This document shows positions 17,512 through 26,862 of a DNA stretch of 39,841 bases, piece after piece. The first letter of the stretch is position 1. Each line of letters begins with the position of its first letter. The position numbers were made by a program, and so were the translations under genes. A model generated the notes under the pieces. It was given only the letters and a program-made list of their open reading frames with translations, did no database searches and was not told the origin of the DNA. Source of the stretch: an uncultured Acetatifactor sp. Its GTDB lineage: Bacteria; Bacillota; Clostridia; Lachnospirales; Lachnospiraceae. The stretch is taken from assembly GCA_910587555.1 (NCBI GenBank), contig CAJULV010000038.1:1-39841 (forward strand), read 5' to 3'.

Positions 17512-19281
17512 ATGTCAAAACAGGCAAAATCAGAAAACGGCTTATTGGCAAATGCATTTCAGGGAAGCTTCTGGAATACCAAAATCACTTCTGCCAATGT
17601 AGGAAAGAAGGAACTCTGGCTTGGTTATGTGGCAGGCCCCTTTGGCGCCATGCTGCTGCAATCCATTGTCAACAGTTATTTTAACCAATATCTGACAGAT
17701 GTGCTTGGCTTCACCGCCAGCCGGGGACTCTGGATTGCCAGCTTTATGGTTCTGTTCCCTCTGCTCTCCAAGATCCTGGATGCCATCACGAATGTTTTAA
17801 TGGCAAAGGTTCTGGATAACACTGCCTGCCGCCAGGGAAAACTGAGACCCTGGATGATCTTAAGCCTTCCTGTCATGGTGGTCAGCTTACTGATGCTGTT
17901 CTGGATACCGTTTTCCAACCCGGCGGTCATGGCTGTCTGGATCGTTATCGCCTATAACCTGTTCTATTCCGTGGGCTACACCATGTGGTATATGTCGTAT
18001 GAATTGTCAGCCGCTCTGTCCACCAGAAACTTTAAACAGCGGAAAAATAATTCCATGGCCGGACAGATCACGAAGAATATCGGTACGGGTATGATCTCTA
18101 TTTTATTCCCCACAATCCTTACCGCCATCAGCGGAATAGTAGGCAATACAAGAACCGGTTATCTGGCTTGCATGGCAGTTATGTGCTGTGTTGCCGTTCC
18201 TCTGACATTCCTCCAATATTTCTATACCAGAGAGCGTATCACGGAGGAAAGACGGAATCAGTACGGAGTTGACGGGAATACCGTGCAGGAGGTCAAAGTA
18301 AAGGAAGCTTCCTTCATGACGCAGTTTAAAGCCTGCATCAAGGATAAGTACTGGATCATGCTCATTATTCTGATTATGCTGTACCAGGTGTTTAACGCCA
18401 TGAGAGGCGTGGCACAGGTGTATTACAGCGGCTGGGTGGTAAACGGCAATGCCTATGGCGAATATGCCTCCATACAGGCTAAGTTTACCATGATCGCCCT
18501 CTCCCCCATGGGACCCGGCCTGATCCTCCTGCTGCCCCTGTTCAAAAAATTCGGCCGCACCAAAGTCATCATCGTTGGTTCCGTATTCGCAACAGTCGGT
18601 GCTTTGTCTGCTTTTGTCAATATGGGAAATACCGGAGCGATCTACGGCGGCACAGCCATTTACTCCATCGGCTCCATGGCCATTATCTACTCCCTGTTTA
18701 CCTTTATCGGCGATTGCATTGACCATGTGGAATATTCCCGGGGGATCCGTGTGGAGGGATTCACTGCGGCCATCGTGGGTTTTGCGGAAATGTTCTCTAA
18801 AGGCATCGGCCAGGCCCTGTTCAACCTGGGATTATCCGCCACCAATTACACAACGCCGGAGGTTGTAGGCTCCTTTATCAACAAAAAAGGAAATGAAATC
18901 CTGCTCTATGCCAATCAGACCAGAGGCGCCACCAACTGGATCAATTTCTCTTATCAGGGCAGCAACATGATCACGGGGATTTTATTCTTTGTCCTCTTTG
19001 TATTCTTCTTCAAAATCGAGAAGCACATGCCCACCGTCCAGGCTGCATTGGAGGATAAGAAGCGCAGGGAATGCGACGCAAAGGGAATCGACTATATCCC
19101 CCAGTCCGAGCTGGAAAAACGCGAGCGGGCAAAGCAGGCTCAGGAAGCGGAGGAAAACCGTATCCAGGAGCTGAAGGCCTATTGCAAAAAAACCGGCAAA
19201 GACTTTGATACGGAGAATCGGAAAGTTCTGGATAAGCGTGCGGCAAAGGCTGCAAAGAAAGCCGCAAAAAAGAAAAACTGA
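17512..19281 (+). CDS. GPH-family sugar:cation symporter, second copy, with charged tail
   Basis: Membrane importer of 589 residues, clearly paralogous to the carrier at 6583-8355 along its whole length: FNQYLTDVLG, RQGKLRPWMI, YYSGWVVNGNAYG and MIALSPMGPG are near-identical. Residues 501-589 form the same cytoplasmic tail: GIDYIPQSELEKRE, then DFDTENRKVLDK, then Ala/Lys repeats. The start has AAAGGAG seven bases upstream and follows the GarR-like gene by 15 bp. It probably imports the substrate of the GHL6-like enzyme. The shared tail is outside the ordinary transporter fold and is a good candidate for protein-protein contact. Confidence 0.9.
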   Translation: MSKQAKSENGLLANAFQGSFWNTKITSANVGKKELWLGYVAGPFGAMLLQSIVNSYFNQYLTDVLGFTASRGLWIASFMVLFPLLSKILDAITNVLMAKVLDNTACRQGKLRPWMILSLPVMVVSLLMLFWIPFSNPAVMAVWIVIAYNLFYSVGYTMWYMSYELSAALSTRNFKQRKNNSMAGQITKNIGTGMISILFPTILTAISGIVGNTRTGYLACMAVMCCVAVPLTFLQYFYTRERITEERRNQYGVDGNTVQEVKVKEASFMTQFKACIKDKYWIMLIILIMLYQVFNAMRGVAQVYYSGWVVNGNAYGEYASIQAKFTMIALSPMGPGLILLLPLFKKFGRTKVIIVGSVFATVGALSAFVNMGNTGAIYGGTAIYSIGSMAIIYSLFTFIGDCIDHVEYSRGIRVEGFTAAIVGFAEMFSKGIGQALFNLGLSATNYTTPEVVGSFINKKGNEILLYANQTRGATNWINFSYQGSNMITGILFFVLFVFFFKIEKHMPTVQAALEDKKRRECDAKGIDYIPQSELEKRERAKQAQEAEENRIQELKAYCKKTGKDFDTENRKVLDKRAAKAAKKAAKKKN

Positions 19282-19423
19282 GGCAATACAGCAGGGAATG
19301 CCCCCAAGCACTGCGTAACCTGCGCATGCCGGGACTGCCCGCACAGACAGAAGCCCTGTTGAAAGAACCGGAAACCGGTAACCTAAGGAATTCCTGATGG
19401 GGCAGCGTTTCCCGAAAAAATAA

Positions 19424-19452
19424 TTGAGGAACAATAATAAAAATGGTACAAT
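19424..19452 (+). promoter_or_regulatory. Sigma-A promoter of the second AraC gene
   Basis: TTGAGG (19424-19429) and TACAAT (19447-19452) are separated by 17 bp. The apparent upstream TTG start of the open frame is in fact this -35 box. The -10 box touches the palindrome at 19452-19494. Confidence 0.65.
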
Positions 19453-19494
19453 GCAGGTATCCGTATTCCATACTGTGGTATGCGGATACCTGCA
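19452..19494 (+). promoter_or_regulatory. 43-bp near-perfect palindrome before the AraC gene
   Basis: The arms TGCAGGTATCCG and CGGATACCTGCA match perfectly for 12 bp, and 18 of 21 positions match overall around a centre at 19473. It begins at the -10 box and ends a few bases before the AGGAGG site of the AraC gene. It could be an autoregulatory operator or, in RNA, a hairpin that limits ribosome access. No T-run follows. Confidence 0.65.
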
Positions 19495-19513
19495 CAACAG
19501 GAGGGTTGCCATA

Positions 19514-20722
19514 ATGATGGACAAAGACAGTCGTATGGAAGCTTACCGCATATTAACAGGCTGCTGCCAGACCATTTGGAATTGGAAATTAGACCGGGAT
19601 TATCATGTGCTTAGCAGCGACTGCCCTCATGAGGCCCTTTATAAAGATCTGCTATTCTCTGATTTCTGGCAGGAAAAGATCAGACAGCATACAGAACAAA
19701 GTCTGTCTCCCGTAATCTGTTCCATCCAACCCGGCCTTTGCTGGATTCTCGCATTTGATGAAGATAAGTCCATCTACATGAAAGGTCCTTTTTTTAACCG
19801 GATCATAGATGAAAACAATTTCAGCCTTTTCCACAGAAATATACATTTCAGCCCTGAAGCAGTACAGGTTCTTGAGGAATCCTTTTCCGCCATACCAGCC
19901 TTGTCCGGATCCGTCATAAGCCAATTTGCACATATGCTGCACTTCTGCATCTGGGGTACGCCTGCCGGTAAAGAAGATATGGGTCATATTACACAGGAGC
20001 TGCAGCATAATCGATACCGTGGTCATGTATCCGCCAATCCATTTGAAAAAAACAGCGGCGGATGGGAATTTGAACAGGAGCTGTTGGATAAAGTCCGACA
20101 TGGAGATTTGAGCATTCAGCATTCTTTAGCCCGGGCGAGCGCTTTGGGAAACAGGGTATATCATCCGGACAAAGATTCCATGAATGATTATCGCCAGAAC
20201 ATCATGGTACTGCTGACTCTTGTTTCCAGAGCTGCCGTAGAAGGCGGTCTCCCGCAGAAGATATCCTTTTCCCTATGCACCGAATATCGTAAGAAAGCCG
20301 AGCTGTGCACTAACGCAGGCGAACTGCTCACTTTAAACCACGATATGGTCATGGATTATGTGGAACGGGTCCATAAAATCAGACAGACTCCCGGAAGTTC
20401 TGCTGCCGTCCGGCAATGCTGTGAATATATTAACGCTCATACGGACAGACAGCTGAACCTGAAAACACTGGCGCAAATGACAGGCTATACGGAAACGCAC
20501 CTGTCCCGAAAATTCAAGCGGGAAATGGGGTGCACTATCGTATATTATATTCAGAATGCCAAAGTCGAAAAAGCGAAATATCTCCTGATTAACACCCATG
20601 AGAGTGTTGACAGTATCAGCAATCGGTTAGCTTTCAATACGCGGAGCTATTTTACACAGATATTCCGCCAATATACCGGCATTACACCCAGCGAATATCG
20701 TGAAAAATACGGTATTGTTTAA
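19514..20722 (+). CDS. AraC-family transcriptional regulator, second copy
   Basis: Regulator of 402 residues. The C-terminal DNA-binding domain shows NLKTLAQMTGYTETHLSRKF and then SISNRLAFNTRSYFTQIF with TPSEYREKY. The ~290-residue sensory part resembles that of the AraC protein at 8516-9718 (SRAAVEGGL, HDMVMDYVERVHKIR), so the two regulators are paralogs with matching GPH transporters. I chose ATG 19514 because AGGAGG is nine bases upstream; the longer reading begins inside the promoter. It follows the GPH gene by about 230 bp with its own promoter and most likely controls the operon at 13538-19281, through the direct repeats at 13220-13249. Confidence 0.88.
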   Translation: MMDKDSRMEAYRILTGCCQTIWNWKLDRDYHVLSSDCPHEALYKDLLFSDFWQEKIRQHTEQSLSPVICSIQPGLCWILAFDEDKSIYMKGPFFNRIIDENNFSLFHRNIHFSPEAVQVLEESFSAIPALSGSVISQFAHMLHFCIWGTPAGKEDMGHITQELQHNRYRGHVSANPFEKNSGGWEFEQELLDKVRHGDLSIQHSLARASALGNRVYHPDKDSMNDYRQNIMVLLTLVSRAAVEGGLPQKISFSLCTEYRKKAELCTNAGELLTLNHDMVMDYVERVHKIRQTPGSSAAVRQCCEYINAHTDRQLNLKTLAQMTGYTETHLSRKFKREMGCTIVYYIQNAKVEKAKYLLINTHESVDSISNRLAFNTRSYFTQIFRQYTGITPSEYREKYGIV

Positions 20723-20820
20723 GTTGATCCCTGCTGAAATTTCTTTCACTTATCCGACTTTTTCGGTACCTGGTCTGTGATAACAGATTTCTTGTTCAAC
20801 TGATGCTTGGAAAAAGGAAT

Positions 20821-22380
20821 TTAACAGTCTCTCTGAGCCGGCTCCAACTTTCTATCCAAAGAAGATAATACCTGCATCAATTCCCGATCTTTTTTGTACA
20901 TGACCTCAATTTCCCTGTCAAACATCATGGTGGCCGGACATTTCTTTGTGTAAGGCTCCCATCCGGGCATTTCCTTTGCCGCAGGCTCTCCGGATGCGGC
21001 AAAGGAAACCCATGCATTGCACATGATATCCTGAAGCCATTCTGTAACCCCGGGAATATAAGCCGGTTCAATATAATCCGCATTGTGGAAAATATAGGGG
21101 ATTTCCGCATTATGCCATGGAAGTGTGCCGCCATATAGAGGGAATTCCAGATTGAAACTGTAATTATAAGTATTATCACAGCCCTGTTCCGCCCTTAAAT
21201 CCGCATATTCCAACGCTCCTGTCCGAAACATGGTGTCTACGAACAATAAGTCCACAATGTTCTTACCTGGGTATGCTTTTTGAAAAGCCATGACTGCCCT
21301 ATCTGCGTCTTCACCCAGTCGTTCTTCTATGAGCCGCCGCCTCTTCTGCATATCCCACTGGTTCTTTCTTCCATCGTCCAAACGATAATTGAAATTATTT
21401 GTAAACTCTCCAAGAACACTGCCTACAATTACCGGGATTTGCTTTGCATGTTCCCGGATTCCGACATCAAATACGCTTCCCTTATAATACTCACCGTCAG
21501 CCGTGGGACCAAAGCGCATTGCCGCACCCTCACCCAGACTGCCAGCCGCTTCTGCCAGACGACAGTATGGAACATGCTCCATTTCCTTTATCCTGCCTGC
21601 CGTAATGCCAAGATAAGAAAGTATCTGTTCTGTATCTTTACAGGCCTGCGCCCTGTCATACTCCGGGAAATGCCTTGTCACACCGCTTTGAATGACCGCC
21701 TTGTGGAACAGGCCGTCCGCTGCCGGCATCTGCAGCAGTGCGGCAACCTTCGCTCCTCCCCCTGACTGCCCAAAGACTGTGACATTGTCCGCATCCCCGC
21801 CAAAGGCAGAGATGTTGTCCTGAATCCAGGAAAGGGCGGCCACAATATCCGCCATTCCCAAATTGCCGGAATTTTGATATTCCTTCCCATAGCCTGACAG
21901 GTCAAGAAATCCCAGCACATTCAGGCGGTGGTTAAGGGTCACCACTACCACATCCCCCTGGCGGCTTAAGTTCTCTCCATCATATGCAAAATGTTCTATC
22001 CCTGAACCGGTTGCAAACCCGCCGCCATGCAGCCAGACCATAACCGGCCTTTTGGCATCCTTATCCAGACTTTGCGACCAAATATTTAAATACTGACAGT
22101 GTTCATCCTGGGGATAAAAATAATGGGGTACCGTATATTGATCATGAGGAATCGGCGCCATAATCTCCGGACAGACATGCCCATAAACGATTGCCTTCCT
22201 CACCCCTTCCCATGGTTCTACAGGCTCCGGCATATGAAACCGCTTCGCTCTGGCATAAGCAATCCCTCGAAAAACATACGTTTGGTCAGAAATAACGCCC
22301 TGGAGCTTTCCCTGCTTTGTATGCGCAATTGCCTGATCGTAATCACAAATTATCTGCTGTGTCAGTTTTCGTACAAACAT
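20821..22380 (-). CDS. Type-B carboxylesterase (para-nitrobenzyl esterase-like)
   Basis: Alpha/beta-hydrolase of 519 residues, typical length for the family and without a signal peptide. The oxyanion-hole motif VWLHGGGFATGSG (115-127) and the FDxAxxL-like block NLGMADIVAALSWIQDNI are present. The nucleophile elbow reads FGQSGGG with S206, where the family usually has GESAG; the replaced Glu is unusual but the Ser and glycines are kept. A His in LPWHNAEIPYIF is the likely triad His. The longer reading from 22467 is unlikely because GGAAGG lies just before ATG 22380. It ends the ABC-importer and GH2 operon, so removing acyl groups from the imported sugar is plausible. Confidence 0.88.
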   Translation of the reverse strand: MFVRKLTQQIICDYDQAIAHTKQGKLQGVISDQTYVFRGIAYARAKRFHMPEPVEPWEGVRKAIVYGHVCPEIMAPIPHDQYTVPHYFYPQDEHCQYLNIWSQSLDKDAKRPVMVWLHGGGFATGSGIEHFAYDGENLSRQGDVVVVTLNHRLNVLGFLDLSGYGKEYQNSGNLGMADIVAALSWIQDNISAFGGDADNVTVFGQSGGGAKVAALLQMPAADGLFHKAVIQSGVTRHFPEYDRAQACKDTEQILSYLGITAGRIKEMEHVPYCRLAEAAGSLGEGAAMRFGPTADGEYYKGSVFDVGIREHAKQIPVIVGSVLGEFTNNFNYRLDDGRKNQWDMQKRRRLIEERLGEDADRAVMAFQKAYPGKNIVDLLFVDTMFRTGALEYADLRAEQGCDNTYNYSFNLEFPLYGGTLPWHNAEIPYIFHNADYIEPAYIPGVTEWLQDIMCNAWVSFAASGEPAAKEMPGWEPYTKKCPATMMFDREIEVMYKKDRELMQVLSSLDRKLEPAQRDC

Positions 22381-22668
22381 ACCCTTCCTTCCTATTCCAG
22401 TACCGCATCCGCCCTCCAGTACCCCTGCAAGAGGAATGAATTTCCGGCCGCTAAGTAATGCATCCATAAATCATCCAGGTACTTCCGGGCTGATGCTATT
22501 TTATACTCGTGAACGCATTTAAATGCCGCTTTCTTCTCTGGATTGCCGATGCGTTCACTCGTTATACTGTGCAGACGGCAATCATTTGCGTTTGTGGGTA
22601 TAAATTTCATTTTCTCCCGGCACTTCAATCCTGAAACTGCATTCCGATTTAAGTATTTTCCTAACGGA
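22381..22668 (-). other. Gap between GH2 and esterase genes
   Basis: This 288-bp stretch within the operon has a 94-codon open frame (22392-22676) with no ribosome binding site and no family resemblance that I can see. I regard it as non-coding or decayed. No terminator was found, so the esterase can still be read from the upstream promoter. Confidence 0.4.
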
Positions 22669-25041
22669 CTATTCAATCTTCAGGAACACCTTTTTCTCCT
22701 GCATCCCGGCTGCAGTAAAAGTCACTGTCACGCTGCCGGGCGCATCCGCGCAGATAACCGCCAACAGGCGTCCGGCAAGCATCTTCCTCCGCGGACTGGA
22801 ATAAAGGCTTAAATCCAGCAGATCTCCGCTGTCCATCCCCACCAGATGCGCAGGCCCCTCTATCTCACACAGCACCTCCGCCGAAGAATCCGGCACCGGA
22901 TTTCCGTCTTCATCCTCTGCGGACAGCTCTATCTGGGCAAGCTGCCGCCTCTTTAATACCTCTCTGTCCGATTCCGCCGCCAATGCTGCCGGGGCTTTTG
23001 CGGTTTTCACCACTGCCACAGCTACCACTTCACCGTTTTGATATCCTTCGGCCCTTAATTCTCCCGGTTCATAGGGCACATCCCAGACCAGATGCAGGTC
23101 ATTGGTGGTAATTAACTTTCCCCAGTTGTCATTCCAGGCCTTCTTTGCCCCATACCGGGGGCATTCATATCCCCTGGTTCCTACCAGCCTGCCGTTGATA
23201 TACAGATTCACTTTTTCACAATTGGTATAGCATACCACCTGTTTGAATACACCTTCTTCCCCCGGCCAGTTCCAATGGGGCAGAAGATGGAGCGTAATTT
23301 CTTTGGTATTCCATATGGAACGAAAATAATAATAGGAATCCTTGGGAAATCCGGCTGTATCCAAAGGCCCGAAAAACGCCCCCCTGGAAGGCCATCTGGT
23401 CTCCCCCAAATAATCCACTCCCGTCCACAGATAATCCCCGGCCACAAAGTCATGGCTTACCGTATATCGCCATAGCGCCTCATGGTTCACAGTGGCATTC
23501 ACATAGGAGCCCCAAATGCCCCCGCCTGAATAATCTCCTCTTCTTCCGCCCACGGACGGATTTTCCGAGCCAATCATTCTGCGTTTCGGATATGCCGCCC
23601 TGTCTTCCTCATAGAAAGTTTCCGCACGTTCACGCCACCTGCCCACATAATTATAGCCCACCACATCCAGTGCATTTTCAAACTCCCGCAAGGTTCTGTT
23701 TGATTCTATCGCTGCAATATTATCGCAGGCAGAAGTCACCATCCGGGAAGAATCCTCCTGATGGCATATATCCTGCAAGAAATTCAGTATTTTAATGCCG
23801 TCCAGGGAAGACTGCTCCGGAATCTCATTGCCGATGCTCCACAGTATCACGCTGGGATGGTTATAATCCCGCCTCAGCATGGATGTCAGTTCTTCTTTGG
23901 CATACCGGTTAAAGAACTGGCCGGAGCCATACGCAAACCCCTGCGAGTAATAGTTGTTATTCTTATGCTTGACCAGCATCCATTCATCAAAAATCTCATC
24001 CATCACAAGGAACCCCATTTCATCACAGAGTTCCAAAAATGCCGGATCCGGCGGATTATGCGCACAGCGTATTCCATTGCATCCCATATCTTTCAATGCC
24101 TGCAGACGCCTCTTCCATAATTCCTCATAACCCACCGCTCCCGTCATGCCGCAGTCATGGTGGAGGCACATCCCTTTTATCTTCACAGTCCGCCCATTGA
24201 GCAGGAAACCTTTATCACAGTCGAATACAGCAGTCCGCACCCCGACACGGCAGCTGACCTCGTCAATGGGCACATCATCCAACATCACCGTAGTCACAAG
24301 AGTATATAAATAAGGATCCTCGTCAGTCCATAAACGGGGCTTATTTACCACCGGGCGCACCATACAGTCACTGTTTTCCCCCGGATTGACATACAGCGAA
24401 GTCCCTGCAGTGCATACCTGTTTTTTTTCCTTATCATATAGCGTATGAAGCACGCCCACGCAGGCCGGCTCATCCCCCTCGTTCTTTACCAAGGTACGGA
24501 TCTGCAGGGACGCCTGATCCTGTTCCGGATATATCCCATTGGTATCGCATCTTACCCCCCAGATATCCACATGCACCCTGTTGGTACGAACCAGCCGGAC
24601 GTTCCTGGTAATGCCGGAACCGCTGTACCAGCGGCAGTTGGGCTGGCGGCTGTTATCCACCCGGACTGCCAAAACATTTTCCCCCTGCCTTACCTTTCCG
24701 GTCAGATCTATTGTGAAAGAGCCAAAGCCATACCCATGCCATCCCGCCTTTTCCCCATTTAAATAAACACAGGCATCCATATATACCCCTTCAAAATAAA
24801 GGAATACTTTCTCTTCCTCACACAAATCTGCCAGACTGAAGCGCTTACGGTACCATCCGATTCCCGCAGTTGCATAGCCTCCTCCGGTAGGCGCGTCCTG
24901 CGCCGGTTCGTATTCCGTACTCCAGTCATGGGGCAGCATCAGTTTTTTCCACCCTGCATCAATATAATCCGGCTTTTCAACTCCTGTGCCATCACCTAAG
25001 CAGAAACACCAGCCCTCATTAAAGTCCATTTCTTTTCTCAT
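22669..25041 (-). CDS. GH2 beta-galactosidase-type glycosidase
   Basis: Family 2 enzyme of 790 residues without signal peptide. Order: sugar-binding jelly roll (about 1-155, PHDWSTEYEP, WYSGSGITRNV), Ig-like domain (about 160-270), TIM barrel (about 275-560), then a DUF4982-like and a final Ig-like domain (DGNPVPDSSAEVLCEIEGPA). E406 in LWSIGNE is the acid/base and E493 in MIGSENP the nucleophile. It lacks the helical module carried by the other GH2 of the window. ATG 25041 has AGGAGG seven bases upstream; an in-frame start at 25065 is weaker. It follows the solute-binding protein by 142 bp and should cleave the sugar imported by that ABC system. Beta-galactosidase is the likeliest activity but other beta-linked sugars are possible. 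Confidence 0.9.
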   Translation of the reverse strand: MRKEMDFNEGWCFCLGDGTGVEKPDYIDAGWKKLMLPHDWSTEYEPAQDAPTGGGYATAGIGWYRKRFSLADLCEEEKVFLYFEGVYMDACVYLNGEKAGWHGYGFGSFTIDLTGKVRQGENVLAVRVDNSRQPNCRWYSGSGITRNVRLVRTNRVHVDIWGVRCDTNGIYPEQDQASLQIRTLVKNEGDEPACVGVLHTLYDKEKKQVCTAGTSLYVNPGENSDCMVRPVVNKPRLWTDEDPYLYTLVTTVMLDDVPIDEVSCRVGVRTAVFDCDKGFLLNGRTVKIKGMCLHHDCGMTGAVGYEELWKRRLQALKDMGCNGIRCAHNPPDPAFLELCDEMGFLVMDEIFDEWMLVKHKNNNYYSQGFAYGSGQFFNRYAKEELTSMLRRDYNHPSVILWSIGNEIPEQSSLDGIKILNFLQDICHQEDSSRMVTSACDNIAAIESNRTLREFENALDVVGYNYVGRWRERAETFYEEDRAAYPKRRMIGSENPSVGGRRGDYSGGGIWGSYVNATVNHEALWRYTVSHDFVAGDYLWTGVDYLGETRWPSRGAFFGPLDTAGFPKDSYYYFRSIWNTKEITLHLLPHWNWPGEEGVFKQVVCYTNCEKVNLYINGRLVGTRGYECPRYGAKKAWNDNWGKLITTNDLHLVWDVPYEPGELRAEGYQNGEVVAVAVVKTAKAPAALAAESDREVLKRRQLAQIELSAEDEDGNPVPDSSAEVLCEIEGPAHLVGMDSGDLLDLSLYSSPRRKMLAGRLLAVICADAPGSVTVTFTAAGMQEKKVFLKIE

Positions 25042-25183
25042 AGACACCTCCTGAAAATATGTCATTTACACGCATGCCGCAAAACGGCAGACCCATATGC
25101 GCAATGCTTACCGTTAATTTCATTGTGTATAATACAGGGCGGCCGACAACACGCCAGCCGCCCTATCAGATGCAAATCCTATG

Positions 25184-26818
25184 TTACTGTCTGCCCGCAC
25201 AGAACGCTTCATACTGTGCCTTACACTCTTCCATGATCTTATCGATCCCTGCTTCTTCCAGACGCTTTACCATCTCATTATACTTGGCCTCTGTGTCGCT
25301 GCCAAACAGACCCAGATTGAAGCTTTGATCATATTCCCCGACAATACCGTCGATGACGGCAAGCTCCGCTTCCACATTGGTCTTATCAAAGGTAAAAGCG
25401 GATGCCAGAGGCGCGTACTCCTTGGAATCACAGATCTCGCCGAACTTATTCTGTCTGTCATCCTCATTATAAAGCATGGGAGTATCCTTGCCTGTAATGC
25501 CCCATGCCCAGACACCCCAGTTATAATTTCCCGCATCAGGCCCCTCCTGCCTGAAACCGTCTTCTGTCAGAATATAATGAGTGCCCTCAATACCGCCGAC
25601 AACCAGATTGTTCACCTCCGGGAAGCCTTTCAGGCAGTCCAGCACCAGGGCCGCCCTCTCCGGCAGCTTGCTCTTTGCGGTAATCGCCACCGTGTCATCC
25701 GCATAGCTTCCTCTCATGGCCCTTGCATTGGGCGTCACGTCAAAGATATCATAGGTGCCGATGCCGGATGCCTCCATATCCCGCCCTGCAGTAGGCGCGG
25801 ACGCATTCCAGATCAGGCTGGCTGTCTTACCGCTCTTAAAATTATCCACCGCATCCGTGGTGTCATTGATCCGGTCAGGAGACCAGACCCCTGCCTGGGC
25901 CATCTCGGCCAGCTCCAGGTACAGCTTCAAGGTATCATCACAGATATACTTGTAAAACACATCCTTATCCCAGTCAGGCAGGTCTTCCTTACCATGCGTA
26001 TAATACATGAAAGAAAAACCGCTCGCAAGAGCTTCCGCCTCGACATTCTGCCACCAGAGATGGTCTGAAAATTCAGTGGAGCCCCTCTGCCCGTTTGCAT
26101 AAATACCATTCTCCCTCTCATTCTGTGCCAGCGTGATCAGGGCGGTTTTCATGGAATCCCAGCTGTCAATCGTGGTAATACCATACTTTTCCAGCAGATC
26201 CATCCGTACAGCGATCACATTATAAGTATTAAAGGATGAATTGTTCTTAGGTACCGTGTAAATTTTCCCGCCCACAGCCACCTGCTCCCAGCTGATGGGC
26301 GCCTGCTGGGGATAACTATAGGGAAAATATTTTTCCAGAAAATCCGTTGTCAGTTCCTTAAAACCGCCGTTTGCAACCTCCGATGTATAATTGCACCAGG
26401 AAGAAGTATATATCATATCCACCTGGTCGCCTTCCGGAGTCAGTAGCAGGGAATACTTATCCCCCATTTCCCCCCAGCTTAAAAACTTAACCTCCAGCGT
26501 GGTATTCAGCCAGGGTTCGAGATACTGCTCATTCACCACCTGCATTACCTTATCCATGTCCGTTGGCTTTTCCCCAATGGCATACATTACAACAAGCTCC
26601 CTCTGGGACAGGTCAAACCCCTTATCCGCATAAGGACTGTCCTCTGAGATTCCCTCGTTTCCGCCTGCTTCTCCACTGGTACCCGAATCTGCATTTCCGG
26701 GATTTGCTCCGGAGCCTGCGTCCGCACTTCCGGAATCCCCGCCGCAAGCCGCAAGCCCCGCCGTCATAAGCAATGCCATACCGCACGCCGTCATCTTTGT
26801 CCACAGTTTCCTTTTCAT
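25184..26818 (-). CDS. Extracellular solute-binding lipoprotein of a sugar ABC importer
   Basis: Lipoprotein of 544 residues with a positively charged N-terminus, hydrophobic h-region and lipobox LAAC (C25), followed by a Gly/Ser/Asp-rich linker to about residue 60. The mature part is a large family 1 solute-binding fold of the LplA/YtcQ kind, seen in oligosaccharide importers of Firmicutes. It would bind an oligosaccharide at the outer face of the membrane and deliver it to the permeases encoded just upstream. The start has AAAGGAGG five bases upstream. The ATPase is missing from the locus, as is usual where a shared MsmX-type ATPase serves many importers. Confidence 0.9.
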   Translation of the reverse strand: MKRKLWTKMTACGMALLMTAGLAACGGDSGSADAGSGANPGNADSGTSGEAGGNEGISEDSPYADKGFDLSQRELVVMYAIGEKPTDMDKVMQVVNEQYLEPWLNTTLEVKFLSWGEMGDKYSLLLTPEGDQVDMIYTSSWCNYTSEVANGGFKELTTDFLEKYFPYSYPQQAPISWEQVAVGGKIYTVPKNNSSFNTYNVIAVRMDLLEKYGITTIDSWDSMKTALITLAQNERENGIYANGQRGSTEFSDHLWWQNVEAEALASGFSFMYYTHGKEDLPDWDKDVFYKYICDDTLKLYLELAEMAQAGVWSPDRINDTTDAVDNFKSGKTASLIWNASAPTAGRDMEASGIGTYDIFDVTPNARAMRGSYADDTVAITAKSKLPERAALVLDCLKGFPEVNNLVVGGIEGTHYILTEDGFRQEGPDAGNYNWGVWAWGITGKDTPMLYNEDDRQNKFGEICDSKEYAPLASAFTFDKTNVEAELAVIDGIVGEYDQSFNLGLFGSDTEAKYNEMVKRLEEAGIDKIMEECKAQYEAFCAGRQ

Positions 26819-26862
26819 AGATGCCTCCTTTATTTTGATCATTTTATGTTGACCGTTGCCGG

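Noticed and set aside
20774..20787. Small hairpin TCTGT/ACAGA as terminator of the second AraC gene
   Set aside because: The stem is only five base pairs and the T-tract is interrupted, so I do not call it.
22392..22676. 94-codon open frame between GH2 and esterase
   Set aside because: It overlaps both neighbours, has no site for ribosome binding and does not resemble a family.
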